Shown here one piece after another: positions 34,469 to 43,648 of a stretch of DNA of 64,000 nt. Both the position numbers and the translations under genes were made by a program. This DNA is from Filimonas lacunae (GTDB lineage Bacteria; Bacteroidota; Bacteroidia; Chitinophagales; Chitinophagaceae). The stretch lies in the NCBI RefSeq assembly GCF_002355595.1, contig NZ_AP017422.1, forward strand, positions 5,832,823-5,896,822, read 5' to 3'. The notes under the pieces were generated by a model, which saw only the letters and a list, made by a program, of their open reading frames with translations, had not been told where the DNA came from and ran no database searches. The number at the start of each line of letters is the position of its first letter. Positions within the stretch are counted from its first letter, which is position 1.

Positions 34469-35338
34469 TTATGGCACTTTTTTCAGTGTAATGGTATATT
34501 CTCCAAATGAACCAGCACTTACTGTATGTTTGAGCCTTACGCTTAATATTCCTTCACAAGGAGCAACATAATTATCTGCACTAGTTATGCTTTGGCAATA
34601 GAAAGTACCATAGCTAGACCCGGCATAAGTTCCATATGCCTGGTAGTTTACATATGTAGAGTTATCAGATGCAACACTTACTATAATAGGAGTTTTTTCA
34701 TTAGTAAGATAATTGAACGACACATGTGAATCATCTACTACCGTAACCGGAATAATATCGCCTTCGGCATAATCGCCCCAGCCATCTGCAACGACCTCGA
34801 AATTTCCTGCATACTCACTTGCAACGAATATACAAGCTACTTCATACTTGATAGCTACCGAACTTCCACTTAGTGACCCAATGTTAGAACCGTAACCTAG
34901 ACCAACCGAAGGAAAAGCTTCATACTTCACACCTGACTGAGCCGTAACATCTACTCCAATATCAAATTTATCGCCTAACACCAAGTCCGTACCGCCAAAA
35001 AGCGCTTTCAAGTCAGCAGCTGTAACAGTAATATTGGTAGGATAACTGGTAATATTTGCCTTCAATACTTTGACAGTAGATTTATCGCCATTTTTAATTA
35101 CAACAACGTCATACTGTTTAGGTGGCGCATCCTCTTTATAATATACATCCACTGCAAACTTTCCAACAAATTCATTAGGATCCTGTGCAGAAATAGTTAA
35201 ATCTGCCGAAGTATCTTTAGTTAATAATGGAATAGGCACTCTTTCAAGATCAGGCAGTTTGGGGTTATCCGATTTTCTACAGGAAACCACCATCACAACT
35301 ACCATCAACGCACTATATAATAAGGTAAGTTTTTTCAT
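34469..35338 (-). CDS. SusC/SusD-associated lipoprotein of unknown function
   Basis: The 289-residue protein has a lipoprotein signal (MKKLTLLYSALMVVVMVVSC, Cys20) and a body made of beta-rich segments with many Thr, Val and Asp residues, such as DLTISAQDPNEFVGKFAVDV and YEVACIFVASEYAGNFEVV. It lies 28 bp after a susD-like gene, in the position often taken by SusE/SusF-type surface lipoproteins. I do not recognise a named domain. A surface ligand-binding helper for the upstream SusC/SusD pair is the natural guess, based on position and secretion signal. Confidence 0.7.
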   Translation of the reverse strand: MKKLTLLYSALMVVVMVVSCRKSDNPKLPDLERVPIPLLTKDTSADLTISAQDPNEFVGKFAVDVYYKEDAPPKQYDVVVIKNGDKSTVKVLKANITSYPTNITVTAADLKALFGGTDLVLGDKFDIGVDVTAQSGVKYEAFPSVGLGYGSNIGSLSGSSVAIKYEVACIFVASEYAGNFEVVADGWGDYAEGDIIPVTVVDDSHVSFNYLTNEKTPIIVSVASDNSTYVNYQAYGTYAGSSYGTFYCQSITSADNYVAPCEGILSVRLKHTVSAGSFGEYTITLKKVP

Positions 35339-35366
35339 ACTTTCTTTTTAAAAATTAACGAATCTC

Positions 35367-37055
35367 TTATTGAATCCAAAATGGCTTAAAGGTTGAAGGC
35401 GTTTTTTGTACCGGCGCATTAGGATTCGTTTCAAGCTCGCTTTGTGGCCATGGCAATGTATATGGGTAAGCACGGGAAGATCCCACCTCTACTGACTTTT
35501 GTGCTCCTGGATTCATAGGATCTCCATTAATAGGCGGCTGTACAATATGGTTTGGAGCTTGCGTAGGGTCTTCTGGATTAAACATTAAAGGATACCCAGT
35601 TCTACGATAATCAGTATATTGATCGACAGAGCTACCTACGCTTGATAACCATTTTTGCGTCATGATGTTCTCTAACTTTTTGTCGCTGTTACCATTATCA
35701 AAATTGGTAAGAATGGAATTAATATACTTAACCATAGGAGAAGTAGCCGCTTCACTGTATATAGAAGGAACTGTTTGTGAAGGAGATACATAAGTAGTGA
35801 TCACATAATCAATCTGCTTAAAAGACTCTTTCATTGCAGCTTGCAATACAGCTCTGCTATCTCCAGTAATTACACCTGCCTGAATTAATTCAGCTTCCAA
35901 GTATAACCTATCTGCATAAGTAATAAAACGATAAGGTGCTGCACCAGTTCCACTTGAAGCAGAAGCTACCCCACCTTCGCCATCATCATATCTACCACCT
36001 ACAGGGTAAATTCCAAACAGACTGATTGAGTTTTGTTGTGACTTAGCTGCATTTTCGCCATGAGATCCAAAGTAAATTGATACGAATGCACCATCTCTAT
36101 ATTCAGTGGCATTATCTGGCTCTTCATCTACAGTCAGCTGATTATATATATAATATGGTACCCGCGGGTCAGGAATGTTTGTATTTACAAACTTGTTATA
36201 TCCTTGCAGAATTTCGTAAAACCAAGGACTAACGTGGTTTGAACGTTGTGTGGCTGTGTAATCGCCAAATCCTGGGTTTCTATCATCCGTGGCGCCATTT
36301 GGACCATAAGGCATCAGAAAGCCTTCTGCTGTGGTGCTGATAAGATTTCCGCTGGACAACAAGGCTGTAACTTGTGTTTTCACATCCTGCACCTTTCTGA
36401 TTTGTGTATATAATTTCAGTTTAATGGTATTGGCTGCTTTAATCCACTTTGTAACACTGCCACCATAAATAAGATCATCAGTAGTTGGCTTCAATGAATT
36501 TTTACCCACAGTGTTGTCATTTAAATTCGCTAATCCAGCGTCCAGCAATTCAAATAACTTAGGATAAATATCTACCCCTTTGTCAAACTCAGGATAAGGG
36601 TTGTCCTGTAATAACTGCCCTGTTTGAGTAAAAGGTACATCACCAAAAACATCTACCATTTGACTATAAGCATAGGCCTTTAACACCTGAGCAATACCTG
36701 CATAGTAAGTATTTTCCTGTGCTGTAGCAGCTGTTATAATTTCGTCAAGATTGGCAATAGTAGTTAAATACATTCTATCCCATGAGTTGCCCAGGTAAAA
36801 TTCATCGCCAGTCACTCCATATTGATCAGGCGCTTCTCTTGTACTCATTTGGTGTGTATATACAGCCAAATCCTGTGAAAGCCCGGCACCTATAGCCAAT
36901 GAGTTACTCAACCCTACTTCCGTAGTTGGCAGAAGACGTGAAACAGCCAAAGATGTAGGATCATTAGGGTTGTCGTTTATATCCAACGTTTTACTACAGG
37001 AGTTTAGTAAAAACAACCCACCAACCAATATATATGCTTTATATTTCAATGTCAT
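35367..37055 (-). CDS. SusD/RagB-family outer-membrane lipoprotein (operon 1)
   Basis: The 562-residue protein has a lipoprotein signal ending in LLNSC (Cys20) and SusD-like_2 features: DINDNPNDPTSLAVSRLLP, VLKAYAYSQMVDVFGDVPF, KWIKAANTIKLKLYTQI, and a C-terminal helix pair. It differs widely from the operon 2 SusD, so the two loci probably take up different ligands. It is 21 bp downstream of the SusC partner and 28 bp upstream of the accessory lipoprotein. Confidence 0.88.
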   Translation of the reverse strand: MTLKYKAYILVGGLFLLNSCSKTLDINDNPNDPTSLAVSRLLPTTEVGLSNSLAIGAGLSQDLAVYTHQMSTREAPDQYGVTGDEFYLGNSWDRMYLTTIANLDEIITAATAQENTYYAGIAQVLKAYAYSQMVDVFGDVPFTQTGQLLQDNPYPEFDKGVDIYPKLFELLDAGLANLNDNTVGKNSLKPTTDDLIYGGSVTKWIKAANTIKLKLYTQIRKVQDVKTQVTALLSSGNLISTTAEGFLMPYGPNGATDDRNPGFGDYTATQRSNHVSPWFYEILQGYNKFVNTNIPDPRVPYYIYNQLTVDEEPDNATEYRDGAFVSIYFGSHGENAAKSQQNSISLFGIYPVGGRYDDGEGGVASASSGTGAAPYRFITYADRLYLEAELIQAGVITGDSRAVLQAAMKESFKQIDYVITTYVSPSQTVPSIYSEAATSPMVKYINSILTNFDNGNSDKKLENIMTQKWLSSVGSSVDQYTDYRRTGYPLMFNPEDPTQAPNHIVQPPINGDPMNPGAQKSVEVGSSRAYPYTLPWPQSELETNPNAPVQKTPSTFKPFWIQ

Positions 37056-37076
37056 TTTTTCTGAATTTAAGATGAA

Positions 37077-40000
37077 CTAAAAGGTTACTAACAGGTTAAC
37101 ACCATATCTTTTGGTTGTAGGAGCAGCAGACAGATCAAATCCCTGCATGTTAGTTGAACCATAAGAGTTAACCTCAGGATCGAAGTTGGTATACTTAGGG
37201 AAATTAGGAGCCAGATACCATAAGTTACGACCTGTTAAACTCAATGTTAATGAACCAATTGGAGTGCCTTTAAATAAAGATTTAGGGAAATTATACCCCA
37301 GAGATAACTCTCTTAAACGATATACAGTAGCATCATAAACACTCCATTCTGCTGCACCATTTACTGCAAAAGTAGAAGCGTTAGCGTTAGATGCGAAGTA
37401 AAGATCATTTACGGGCAGGCGTGTCTGGTTTCTGATTTTTTTACCATCACTACCTAATAAAGGAGTTTCAGTATCAACATCACCATAATAGCCAGGAATC
37501 ACGAATGAAGTTTCTCTATCACGGGTATCTTTAGTTACACCACGTCCCAGTAAAGAGTTCACAGTAACAGAGTAGATATCTCCTCCTTTAGTCATGTCAA
37601 ATAGAATGTTACAGAAGAAGTTTTTATAAGTGAAAGAGTTAGTTACACCTAATTTATAATCAGGATTTGGGTTTCCTAAATAGCCTAATGTTTTAGACTC
37701 AATTAAAGTACCTGTTGCCGGATTAATGAGGAAATTGCCATCCGCATCTCTCACCGCCTTACTACCTCTGAAATAACCATAAGGCATGCCTACTTCTAAA
37801 GTAGGATTAATATCCAGACCTGTTTCAGTTCCATCAGGAGTAGCGATCATACGCTCAATGCCTGGACGTAACGAAGTTACGATGTTCGTGTTTTTAGTAA
37901 ATACACCACGGATATCCCAACCAAATGACGCAGTTTGAACTGGCCTTAATGTCAAGGTGATTTCCACTCCTCTGTTTCTTAAACCACCGAAGTTGGTATA
38001 GTACTGAGAAAAACCAGATGTTGAAGGCACTGCTACAGGAGCAATCATATTGGTAGAAGTTCTGTTATACCAGGCAAAGTCTACATCAATTCTCTTCTTC
38101 AGGAAGCTTAATTGCGTACCTATTTCAACTTCTTTAGTGAATTCAGGCTTTAACTCAGGGTCGAAAGCAGTAGTACTTCTTGTTCCTCTAGGACGGCCTA
38201 AAAAGTTGGAAGTTAACTCAAATGTATTTTGTAAAGAATATGGATCGGCGTCTCTACCCACTTTTGCCCATGACACTCGCACCTTACCAAAATCAATCAC
38301 TTTTTTATCAAGCTTCAATGCATCAGTAAATACAAAACCTAAAGATGCACCAGGATAGAAATAGCTTCTTTCATTAGTAGGTAATGTAGATGACCAATCG
38401 TTTCTACCAGTAAGGTTTAAAAATAAGTATTCTTTATAGCTTAAGGTTACATCGGCCAAAGCACCAATGATTCTTCTTTTATGGTAATTATCTAAAGAGA
38501 AAATCTGTTGAGCTGTATTCGATAATTTATAAATACCTCTTGTAATAAATTGGTTTCCGGTATTTGCAGTTCTGCTATCTACACGTTGGTTATAAGAATG
38601 CCCCACAGAAGCACGTAACGAAAAGTCGTTATTGATTCGTGGTGTAAATGTCAACAATAAATCAGACTGCAATTCCTGTTTACGATAATCATCTGTTACA
38701 AGACGTCCTTTACCTTCTGCGGCTCTTGAACCAATTTCAGTAATTTCACGTCTGCTTAAAGTTTTTACGTTTGTACCCAGATTATAGTCCACTTTAAACC
38801 AGCTATTGACATTGAAGTCGAAATGGCCACCAGCAATAAACCTTTCTTCATCAGAAGTTGCCACATTGTACTTAGCAGACCAATATGGATTATCGTATTG
38901 ACCAGCAGGACCAGGCACTAACATGTTACCATTCGCATCTTCAAAAGGCAAATCGTAGTTCCAGTTTCTTCCTAAGAATAAAGATCGCGCAAACATAGAA
39001 GCAGCACCATCAAACTGGTTTTCCCCAAAATAGCCACCTTTTTGGTTAGAACGTGAATAGCTAAAGTTACCTCTCAAATTTAAACCGATTGCTAACTTGG
39101 TTGATCCACCTAAGCCAACGTTATAACGTTTATATGATGAATTTTGAACATAACCTGAATGAGACAACTGTGATAAGGTCATAGACACTGAGCTTTTGTC
39201 ATCTCCACCACTAAAACCTACAGAATTTTCAATAACCTTACCTGTTCTAAATAAGTTTTTAACGTTATCAGGATATGCTCTGTAAGCAATAGAATCTGAT
39301 GGGAATAAATCCGGATAAGCATCTTTATATCCAGGCCAGATAGGAATAGAATCAATAGTCCCAAATTTAGGGCCCCATGATCCGTTTGAGTTAGAGTAGT
39401 TACCATACGACCCAGTGCCATAATCATTTTGATAGTCTGGCAGGTTGGCTATCTTTTCAAATGAAACACCACTCTTTACGGTTACCTCCAGGCCTTTCTT
39501 GCTTCTTGAAGCAGAACCAGATTTGGTAGTAATTATAATAACACCATTAGATGCTCTTGATCCATATAAAGCCGCTGCAGATGATCCTTTTAATACGTTC
39601 ATAGTAGCAATATCATTAGGATCTAATGTAGACAATCCACTGGAATACCCTGACCCACCTGTGGTTTGGCTACTAGTAGTTACCTGATCATTGCTATAAG
39701 GCACTCCATCAACAATAATCAATGGCTGGTTATCTCCATAGAAAGAGGTATTACCTCTTATCTGAATACGCGTAGCTGCACCTGGTACACCTTGAGAAGA
39801 ACGGATATCGACACCCGCTACCTTACCTTGCATACTTTTCAGTAAATCTGGCTCTGATTTTTGGGTAAGGCTTCCCGGATCAACTTTAGCTACTGAATAG
39901 CCCAGACCTTTATCAGTTCTTCTGATACCAAACGCAGTAACAACTACTTCTGAAACAGTTTGTGAAGATTTACTCAGCTGGATGCTTGCAGTTTCGCCTG

Positions 40001-40250
40001 TTACAGCAAACTCCTGCTCAAAAAAACCGATAGAGCTTATTATTAATATTCCGCCCTCACGTACATCAATTGAAAAATTTCCTGTAGAATCGGCTGTAAC
40101 TCCGCCTTTGGTTCCTTTCACTTTGATAGTGGCAAATGGAACAGGTTTCCCTGTATCATCGGTGATTTTTCCTTTTACGTTTTTGTTTTGTGCCATCAAG
40201 GATGACGCACACAAAACAAATGCTAACAACATTGTTAGAAGTTTTCTCAT
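37077..40250 (-). CDS. SusC/RagA-family TonB-dependent receptor (operon 1)
   Basis: The 1057-residue receptor has a signal peptide (cleavage near LMAQ), a carboxypeptidase regulatory-like domain (about 22-95: VKGKITDDTGKPVPFATIKV), a TonB box (VSEVVVTAFGI), a plug domain with PLIIVDGVPYSND and SAALYGSRASNGVIIITTK, and a barrel ending in Phe (GVNLLVTF). It opens a three-gene operon (SusC, SusD, lipoprotein) closed by the terminator at 34403-34442. No sigma/anti-sigma pair or hybrid sensor is nearby, so regulation is not evident. Confidence 0.92.
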   Translation of the reverse strand: MRKLLTMLLAFVLCASSLMAQNKNVKGKITDDTGKPVPFATIKVKGTKGGVTADSTGNFSIDVREGGILIISSIGFFEQEFAVTGETASIQLSKSSQTVSEVVVTAFGIRRTDKGLGYSVAKVDPGSLTQKSEPDLLKSMQGKVAGVDIRSSQGVPGAATRIQIRGNTSFYGDNQPLIIVDGVPYSNDQVTTSSQTTGGSGYSSGLSTLDPNDIATMNVLKGSSAAALYGSRASNGVIIITTKSGSASRSKKGLEVTVKSGVSFEKIANLPDYQNDYGTGSYGNYSNSNGSWGPKFGTIDSIPIWPGYKDAYPDLFPSDSIAYRAYPDNVKNLFRTGKVIENSVGFSGGDDKSSVSMTLSQLSHSGYVQNSSYKRYNVGLGGSTKLAIGLNLRGNFSYSRSNQKGGYFGENQFDGAASMFARSLFLGRNWNYDLPFEDANGNMLVPGPAGQYDNPYWSAKYNVATSDEERFIAGGHFDFNVNSWFKVDYNLGTNVKTLSRREITEIGSRAAEGKGRLVTDDYRKQELQSDLLLTFTPRINNDFSLRASVGHSYNQRVDSRTANTGNQFITRGIYKLSNTAQQIFSLDNYHKRRIIGALADVTLSYKEYLFLNLTGRNDWSSTLPTNERSYFYPGASLGFVFTDALKLDKKVIDFGKVRVSWAKVGRDADPYSLQNTFELTSNFLGRPRGTRSTTAFDPELKPEFTKEVEIGTQLSFLKKRIDVDFAWYNRTSTNMIAPVAVPSTSGFSQYYTNFGGLRNRGVEITLTLRPVQTASFGWDIRGVFTKNTNIVTSLRPGIERMIATPDGTETGLDINPTLEVGMPYGYFRGSKAVRDADGNFLINPATGTLIESKTLGYLGNPNPDYKLGVTNSFTYKNFFCNILFDMTKGGDIYSVTVNSLLGRGVTKDTRDRETSFVIPGYYGDVDTETPLLGSDGKKIRNQTRLPVNDLYFASNANASTFAVNGAAEWSVYDATVYRLRELSLGYNFPKSLFKGTPIGSLTLSLTGRNLWYLAPNFPKYTNFDPEVNSYGSTNMQGFDLSAAPTTKRYGVNLLVTF

Positions 40251-40734
40251 GTTTGATGTGATTTTGGTTTAATATATAGTCAATTAACTGTACGTTAATC
40301 TATAAGTACACATTTTTACCTAAATACATTATTGTAATATGGAATCAGTTAGCTTTCTTACAGGTCAGGTTAAAAATCTCTTAATTACTAGGTTAATACG
40401 TTAGCAAAAGAATTTAAAAATGTAATATTATACCATTAATATATTTATTCCAAGAAAGAAGTGTTTTTTCTTTCATATATGATTTGACATATAGTTATGA
40501 TAAAATGCTGCTTTATCCACTTCATTTTTACCAGAATATATTTTTCTTCTTTTCTACACACCTCATTAAACCTTAGAATTCTTTCATAGTCTTCACGCTT
40601 CATTTTTTGAATGAACATTAAAATACTTTACCTGGTTTATTCCTTTACTATCAAATTCCTGACATAGTTCAAGTCGCATTCTGCTTTACCATACTTATTA
40701 AGTTGTTGTAACTATTTTTAATTGAAGTGTAAAT
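40251..40734. other. Upstream region of SusC operon 1
   Basis: This 484-bp AT-rich stretch separates SusC from the ferredoxin terminator. It must include the SusC operon promoter, but I found no exact TAnnTTTG box on the minus strand and no reading frame, RNA gene or large repeat that I can support. Confidence 0.45.
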
Positions 40735-40764
40735 AAAAAACGCCCGGCAAAAATATGCCGGGCG
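40735..40764 (-). terminator. Terminator of the ferredoxin transcript
   Basis: The perfect 9-bp stem CGCCCGGCA / TGCCGGGCG has a 6-nt loop and is followed on the minus strand by six T, 25 bp after the ferredoxin stop. Confidence 0.85.
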
Positions 40765-40789
40765 TCACCTCTAATTATATAGTAGTAGA

Positions 40790-41113
40790 TTACTCTTCCT
40801 CTCCCATTATTTTAAATATGGCGCCTTCCATAGTTTCATCTACCCTAAGCTGGCAGGCTAACCGGCTATCAGAAGCTGCATCGGGCAGGGTATCCAGCAT
40901 GTCCATTTCTGCATCTTTCATTGGTGGCAGCCCGGGTAACCCCTGTAACACCTGTACGTGACAGGTGGCACACAAAGCCATTCCTCCACATGTAGCCAGG
41001 ATATTATACTCATACGCTTTTAAAGCCTCCATCAGGCTCAGGTTCATGTCATCAGGAATTTCCAGATTGCGCCTTTCTCCATCCCTGTTTTCAACTGTAA
41101 TATTAATCATCAT
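40790..41113 (-). CDS. 2Fe-2S ferredoxin, adrenodoxin-like
   Basis: The 107-residue protein has the cluster ligands C42-x5-C48-x2-C51 and a fourth Cys in SRLACQL (about residue 87), the vertebrate-type/adrenodoxin pattern. The start may be one codon later (MINITVENRDG). It is a small soluble electron carrier. It follows the ferredoxin reductase gene by 21 bp, so the pair probably forms a NADPH-to-ferredoxin electron chain. The redox partner is unknown; the FA2H-like hydroxylase in this window needs such electrons, but no link is shown. Confidence 0.9.
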   Translation of the reverse strand: MMINITVENRDGERRNLEIPDDMNLSLMEALKAYEYNILATCGGMALCATCHVQVLQGLPGLPPMKDAEMDMLDTLPDAASDSRLACQLRVDETMEGAIFKIMGEEE

Positions 41114-41134
41114 AACTAGTTGGCTGCAAGGTAA

Positions 41135-42139
41135 TTAAAAGGCGTTAACTCCATTAACTGTGGTATATTTAAAACTTAAACGCTGATCTGGGAAAACATG
41201 TTTAAACGCGCTCTGACACATTAAAGCTGCTTCGTGGAATCCGCAAAGAATCAGTTTCAGTTTGCCTGTATAGGTGTTGATATCACCAATGGCGTAGATA
41301 CCTTCAACGTTGGTTGAATAGTCGGTAGTATCTACCAGAATGGCACTTTTATCAATATTCAGTCCCCAGTTGGCTATAGGGCCCAGTTTAGGGCTAAGGC
41401 CAAATAAAGGAATCAAGTGATCTGCTTCCAGTGTGCTTATTTCATTATCAGCACCGGCAATATGCACTTCTTTCAGATGGCCATTACCATCAATTTTTAC
41501 AATATTGGACTTGAGTACCAGGTTGATACGTCCTTGTTGCGCCAGGTGAACTACTTTTTCAGCAGAATCCGGGGCGCCACGGAAAGTTTCTCCTCTATGT
41601 ACAAGGGTCAAAGATTTTGCGATATCAGATAAATAAATTGCCCAGTCCAATGCAGAGTCACCACCACCTGCCAGTACCACTTGCTTGTCTCTGAAATGCT
41701 CAGGATCTTTTACCATATAGGCAACACCCTTACCTTCAAAATCTTCCAGACGCTCAATAGCTGGTTTGCGGGGTTCGAAACAGCCCAGGCCACCGGCAAT
41801 TACAATTACCTTACAATGAACAGTGGTATTTTCGTTGGTGGTAACTATAAATGATTTATCTTCTTGTCTTTCAATACCTTCTACACGCTCACCCAAAGTA
41901 AATGTGGGTGAAAATGGAGCAATTTGCTTCATCAGGTTATCTACCAGTTCCTGTGCTTTTACTTCAGGATAACCGGGAATATCATAAATGGGCTTCTGAG
42001 GGTAAATTTCAGAAAGTTGTCCTCCAACCTGTGGTAATGCGTCCATAACATGGCAACGCATTTTCAATAAACCCGCTTCAAAAACAGAAAACAAGCCTAC
42101 CGGGCCGGCTCCAATTATACAAATATCAGTCTGGATCAT
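41135..42139 (-). CDS. Ferredoxin--NADP+ reductase, thioredoxin-reductase-like
   Basis: The 334-residue flavoprotein has an N-terminal FAD-binding motif (ICIIGAGPVGLFSVFEA), the FNR-type block QVGGQLSEIYPQKPIYDIPG, a NADPH motif with VVLAGGGDSALDWAI, and the C-terminal AIGDINTY flavin-contact motif. It lacks the CxxC redox pair of true thioredoxin reductases, which fits the ferredoxin reductase subgroup. It passes electrons from NADPH to ferredoxin. It sits 30 bp after the small gene at 42170 and 21 bp before ferredoxin in one transcript. Confidence 0.9.
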   Translation of the reverse strand: MIQTDICIIGAGPVGLFSVFEAGLLKMRCHVMDALPQVGGQLSEIYPQKPIYDIPGYPEVKAQELVDNLMKQIAPFSPTFTLGERVEGIERQEDKSFIVTTNENTTVHCKVIVIAGGLGCFEPRKPAIERLEDFEGKGVAYMVKDPEHFRDKQVVLAGGGDSALDWAIYLSDIAKSLTLVHRGETFRGAPDSAEKVVHLAQQGRINLVLKSNIVKIDGNGHLKEVHIAGADNEISTLEADHLIPLFGLSPKLGPIANWGLNIDKSAILVDTTDYSTNVEGIYAIGDINTYTGKLKLILCGFHEAALMCQSAFKHVFPDQRLSFKYTTVNGVNAF

Positions 42140-42169
42140 AACAATATATAAACGTACTTATTCTTGAAA

Positions 42170-42496
42170 TCAGTCGTGAAAAAGGCTTAATAACTGCTTC
42201 ACTTTCATTTCGTTATCTGCTTCCTGCACCAATTCATGCAAGTGCCCTAATTCCTTCTCAGTTAATAATACCTGAACCTGGGGGCATACAGTAGGCAATG
42301 AAATGCACTTTAAATTTTTGTCGTGCAAAGGTACGAGAGATTCCGTTTTGTACACCACCCATTCTGTAAACTGTATATATTCTTCCTCCCGCAGGGTTAG
42401 CATAGTTGTGCCAAAACAAACCTGAAAGCTCTTACAATCCTCACATTGAATAACATAACCATATTTACTGTGGCTCCATTGCTTAAAGTTGCACAT
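42170..42496 (-). CDS. Small cysteine-containing protein of unknown function (possibly DUF6686)
   Basis: The 108-residue protein begins MCNFKQWSHSKYGYVIQCED and has a C-x2-C pair (CEDCKSF) followed by another Cys (VCFG), then a mid section TLREEEYIQFTEWVV and a helical C-terminus (LLTEKELGHLHELVQEADNE). It has no signal peptide. I recall a Bacteroidota family of this kind, DUF6686, but cannot confirm it. As the first gene of the transcript with FNR and ferredoxin, a redox or metal link is possible. No function is assigned. Confidence 0.7.
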   Translation of the reverse strand: MCNFKQWSHSKYGYVIQCEDCKSFQVCFGTTMLTLREEEYIQFTEWVVYKTESLVPLHDKNLKCISLPTVCPQVQVLLTEKELGHLHELVQEADNEMKVKQLLSLFHD

Positions 42497-42855
42497 ACTG
42501 GTATTTTAAAAATTTGGATTTTATACGAAAACCGGCTCAAAATTCCGCCGTACATACTATATATATTAGCCATATAAGGAAAACCTGTTTACGCAAACGG
42601 GAAATTAGCATGGAGTTTTTTCACCTTTGAACGCTTTATGTATGTATCATCCATACATGAGGGTACTATCATCCTACCAGCATCCTACCATCTGGCCAGC
42701 CTTTGAATAGCTTCTGATATGCCGGGAACAGGGCTATTCATCGCCTATTCTGCCTTTGTGTATACCGAGCCTTCACCACGGGACCATGTTTAAAGCGTTG
42801 AACAATTTTAGGACTGGATTGTTATTCAGCCTGATAATTGAAAAACGAGCTAGTT
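42497..42855. other. 359-bp gene-free divergent region
   Basis: This region separates the FNR transcript from the gene at 42856. It contains a perfect 7-bp inverted repeat (ATGTATG / CATACAT, about 42638-42658) and a short tandem direct repeat CATCCTACCA (42669-42689). No exact promoter box or reading frame was found. Confidence 0.45.
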
Positions 42856-43386
42856 ATGGCAAAGCAATGTGGGGATTTTATTATTAAAGATACCATTGGC
42901 GGCGTAAACTTTTATATTGCCAATGGACAGGGTTTAGCACGCATTAGCAACCCTTTAAGCAGCAAACGGGTAAAAACAGCGCCTGAATTTGCCGGGCTAC
43001 GCCGTTATGCCGATTTGCTTAAAACCGCTTCTCCCCTGGCTTCTGCCGTATACAAAACTTTGCCTGCAGGTAAAAAGCGTAGGGATTATCAAAAACTGGC
43101 CGGAAAAGCTCTTTTGTTATTAAAAGCAGGCCATACACCAGAAGAAACGCTACAACAATTACATATTGAAGCTAACGCCATGTGCCAGGAAACTATACCT
43201 GCGTGTGCAAAGCCTAAAAAGAAAAAACGCCTGCAAAAACTAGATAAAAAATATGCCCCTAAAGTATTTGCAGAACTAACTGAGCAGGATAATATTGTAA
43301 AAATTCCTGATATACAATTTATGCGATCCCGTAAATGGAATACCCGACGAGCTAATCGGGTATTATTTAAAGCACTTTATTATTGA
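42856..43386 (+). CDS. Hypothetical basic protein
   Basis: The ATG at 42856 gives 176 residues; the longer frame uses TTG. The N-terminus (MAKQCGDFIIKDTIGGVNFY) resembles a widespread group of short Bacteroidota proteins that begin MARQTG-x-I-x-L-K-G-TIGG-x-x-FY; I know that pattern only by memory. The middle is helical, then a Lys/Arg-rich stretch (KPKKKKRLQKLDKKYAPK) and a basic tail (SRKWNTRRANRVLFKALYY), which suggests nucleic-acid or ribosome binding. No catalytic motif is seen. It is followed by a regulator remnant, so the spot may be a variable locus. Function unknown. Confidence 0.65.
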   Translation: MAKQCGDFIIKDTIGGVNFYIANGQGLARISNPLSSKRVKTAPEFAGLRRYADLLKTASPLASAVYKTLPAGKKRRDYQKLAGKALLLLKAGHTPEETLQQLHIEANAMCQETIPACAKPKKKKRLQKLDKKYAPKVFAELTEQDNIVKIPDIQFMRSRKWNTRRANRVLFKALYY

Positions 43387-43437
43387 CGTTCTTACTGCTC
43401 TTGGGCGAGCCTAATGGCTTTGGTTGTGTTTTACTAA

Positions 43438-43584
43438 AATGTATTGGTATATAGCCACTGTACCATTCATCCTCTTGAAAAAATCGTACAACTGCATGAA
43501 GAGAAAATTGCCTTATACGAGCGAATGCTGAAAGAAAAAGAGGAACTGATGGCCAAGCTGGAAAAGCTTTTGGAGAAAATTTAG
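43438..43584 (+). pseudogene. 3' remnant of an XRE-type regulator gene
   Basis: After a stop at 43435, the frame is open for 48 codons to TAG at 43582. It encodes HPLEKIVQLHEEKIALYERM and then a Lys/Glu/Leu coiled coil ending in KLLEKI. This is the typical C-terminal tail of Bacteroidota XRE-family helix-turn-helix regulators, but no helix-turn-helix and no usable start are present upstream. It looks like a decayed gene of which only the tail remains. Rejected alternatives are a short intact peptide from the internal ATG at 43525 and the antisense frame 43367-43603. Confidence 0.6.
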
Positions 43585-43636
43585 CCCCCCGGGAAAATCC
43601 CAATACTATTATTAGTCAAAGGCTCTTTGATTGTAT

Positions 43637-43644
43637 TACTTTTG
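43637..43644 (+). promoter_or_regulatory. -7 box abutting folD
   Basis: TACTTTTG matches TAnnTTTG and ends 4 nt before the folD ATG, so transcription should start at or within a base or two of the start codon. No TTG is seen at the -33 position. Confidence 0.45.
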
Positions 43645-43648
43645 CGCC

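Noticed and set aside
42669-42689. Tandem CATCCTACCA repeat considered as a repeat array
   Set aside because: Only two short copies with no spacers; too small to be a CRISPR or a microsatellite of note.
43367-43603. 78-codon minus-strand frame
   Set aside because: It is antisense to the XRE-type coiled-coil remnant and to the end of the gene at 42856, with no family resemblance; a shadow frame.
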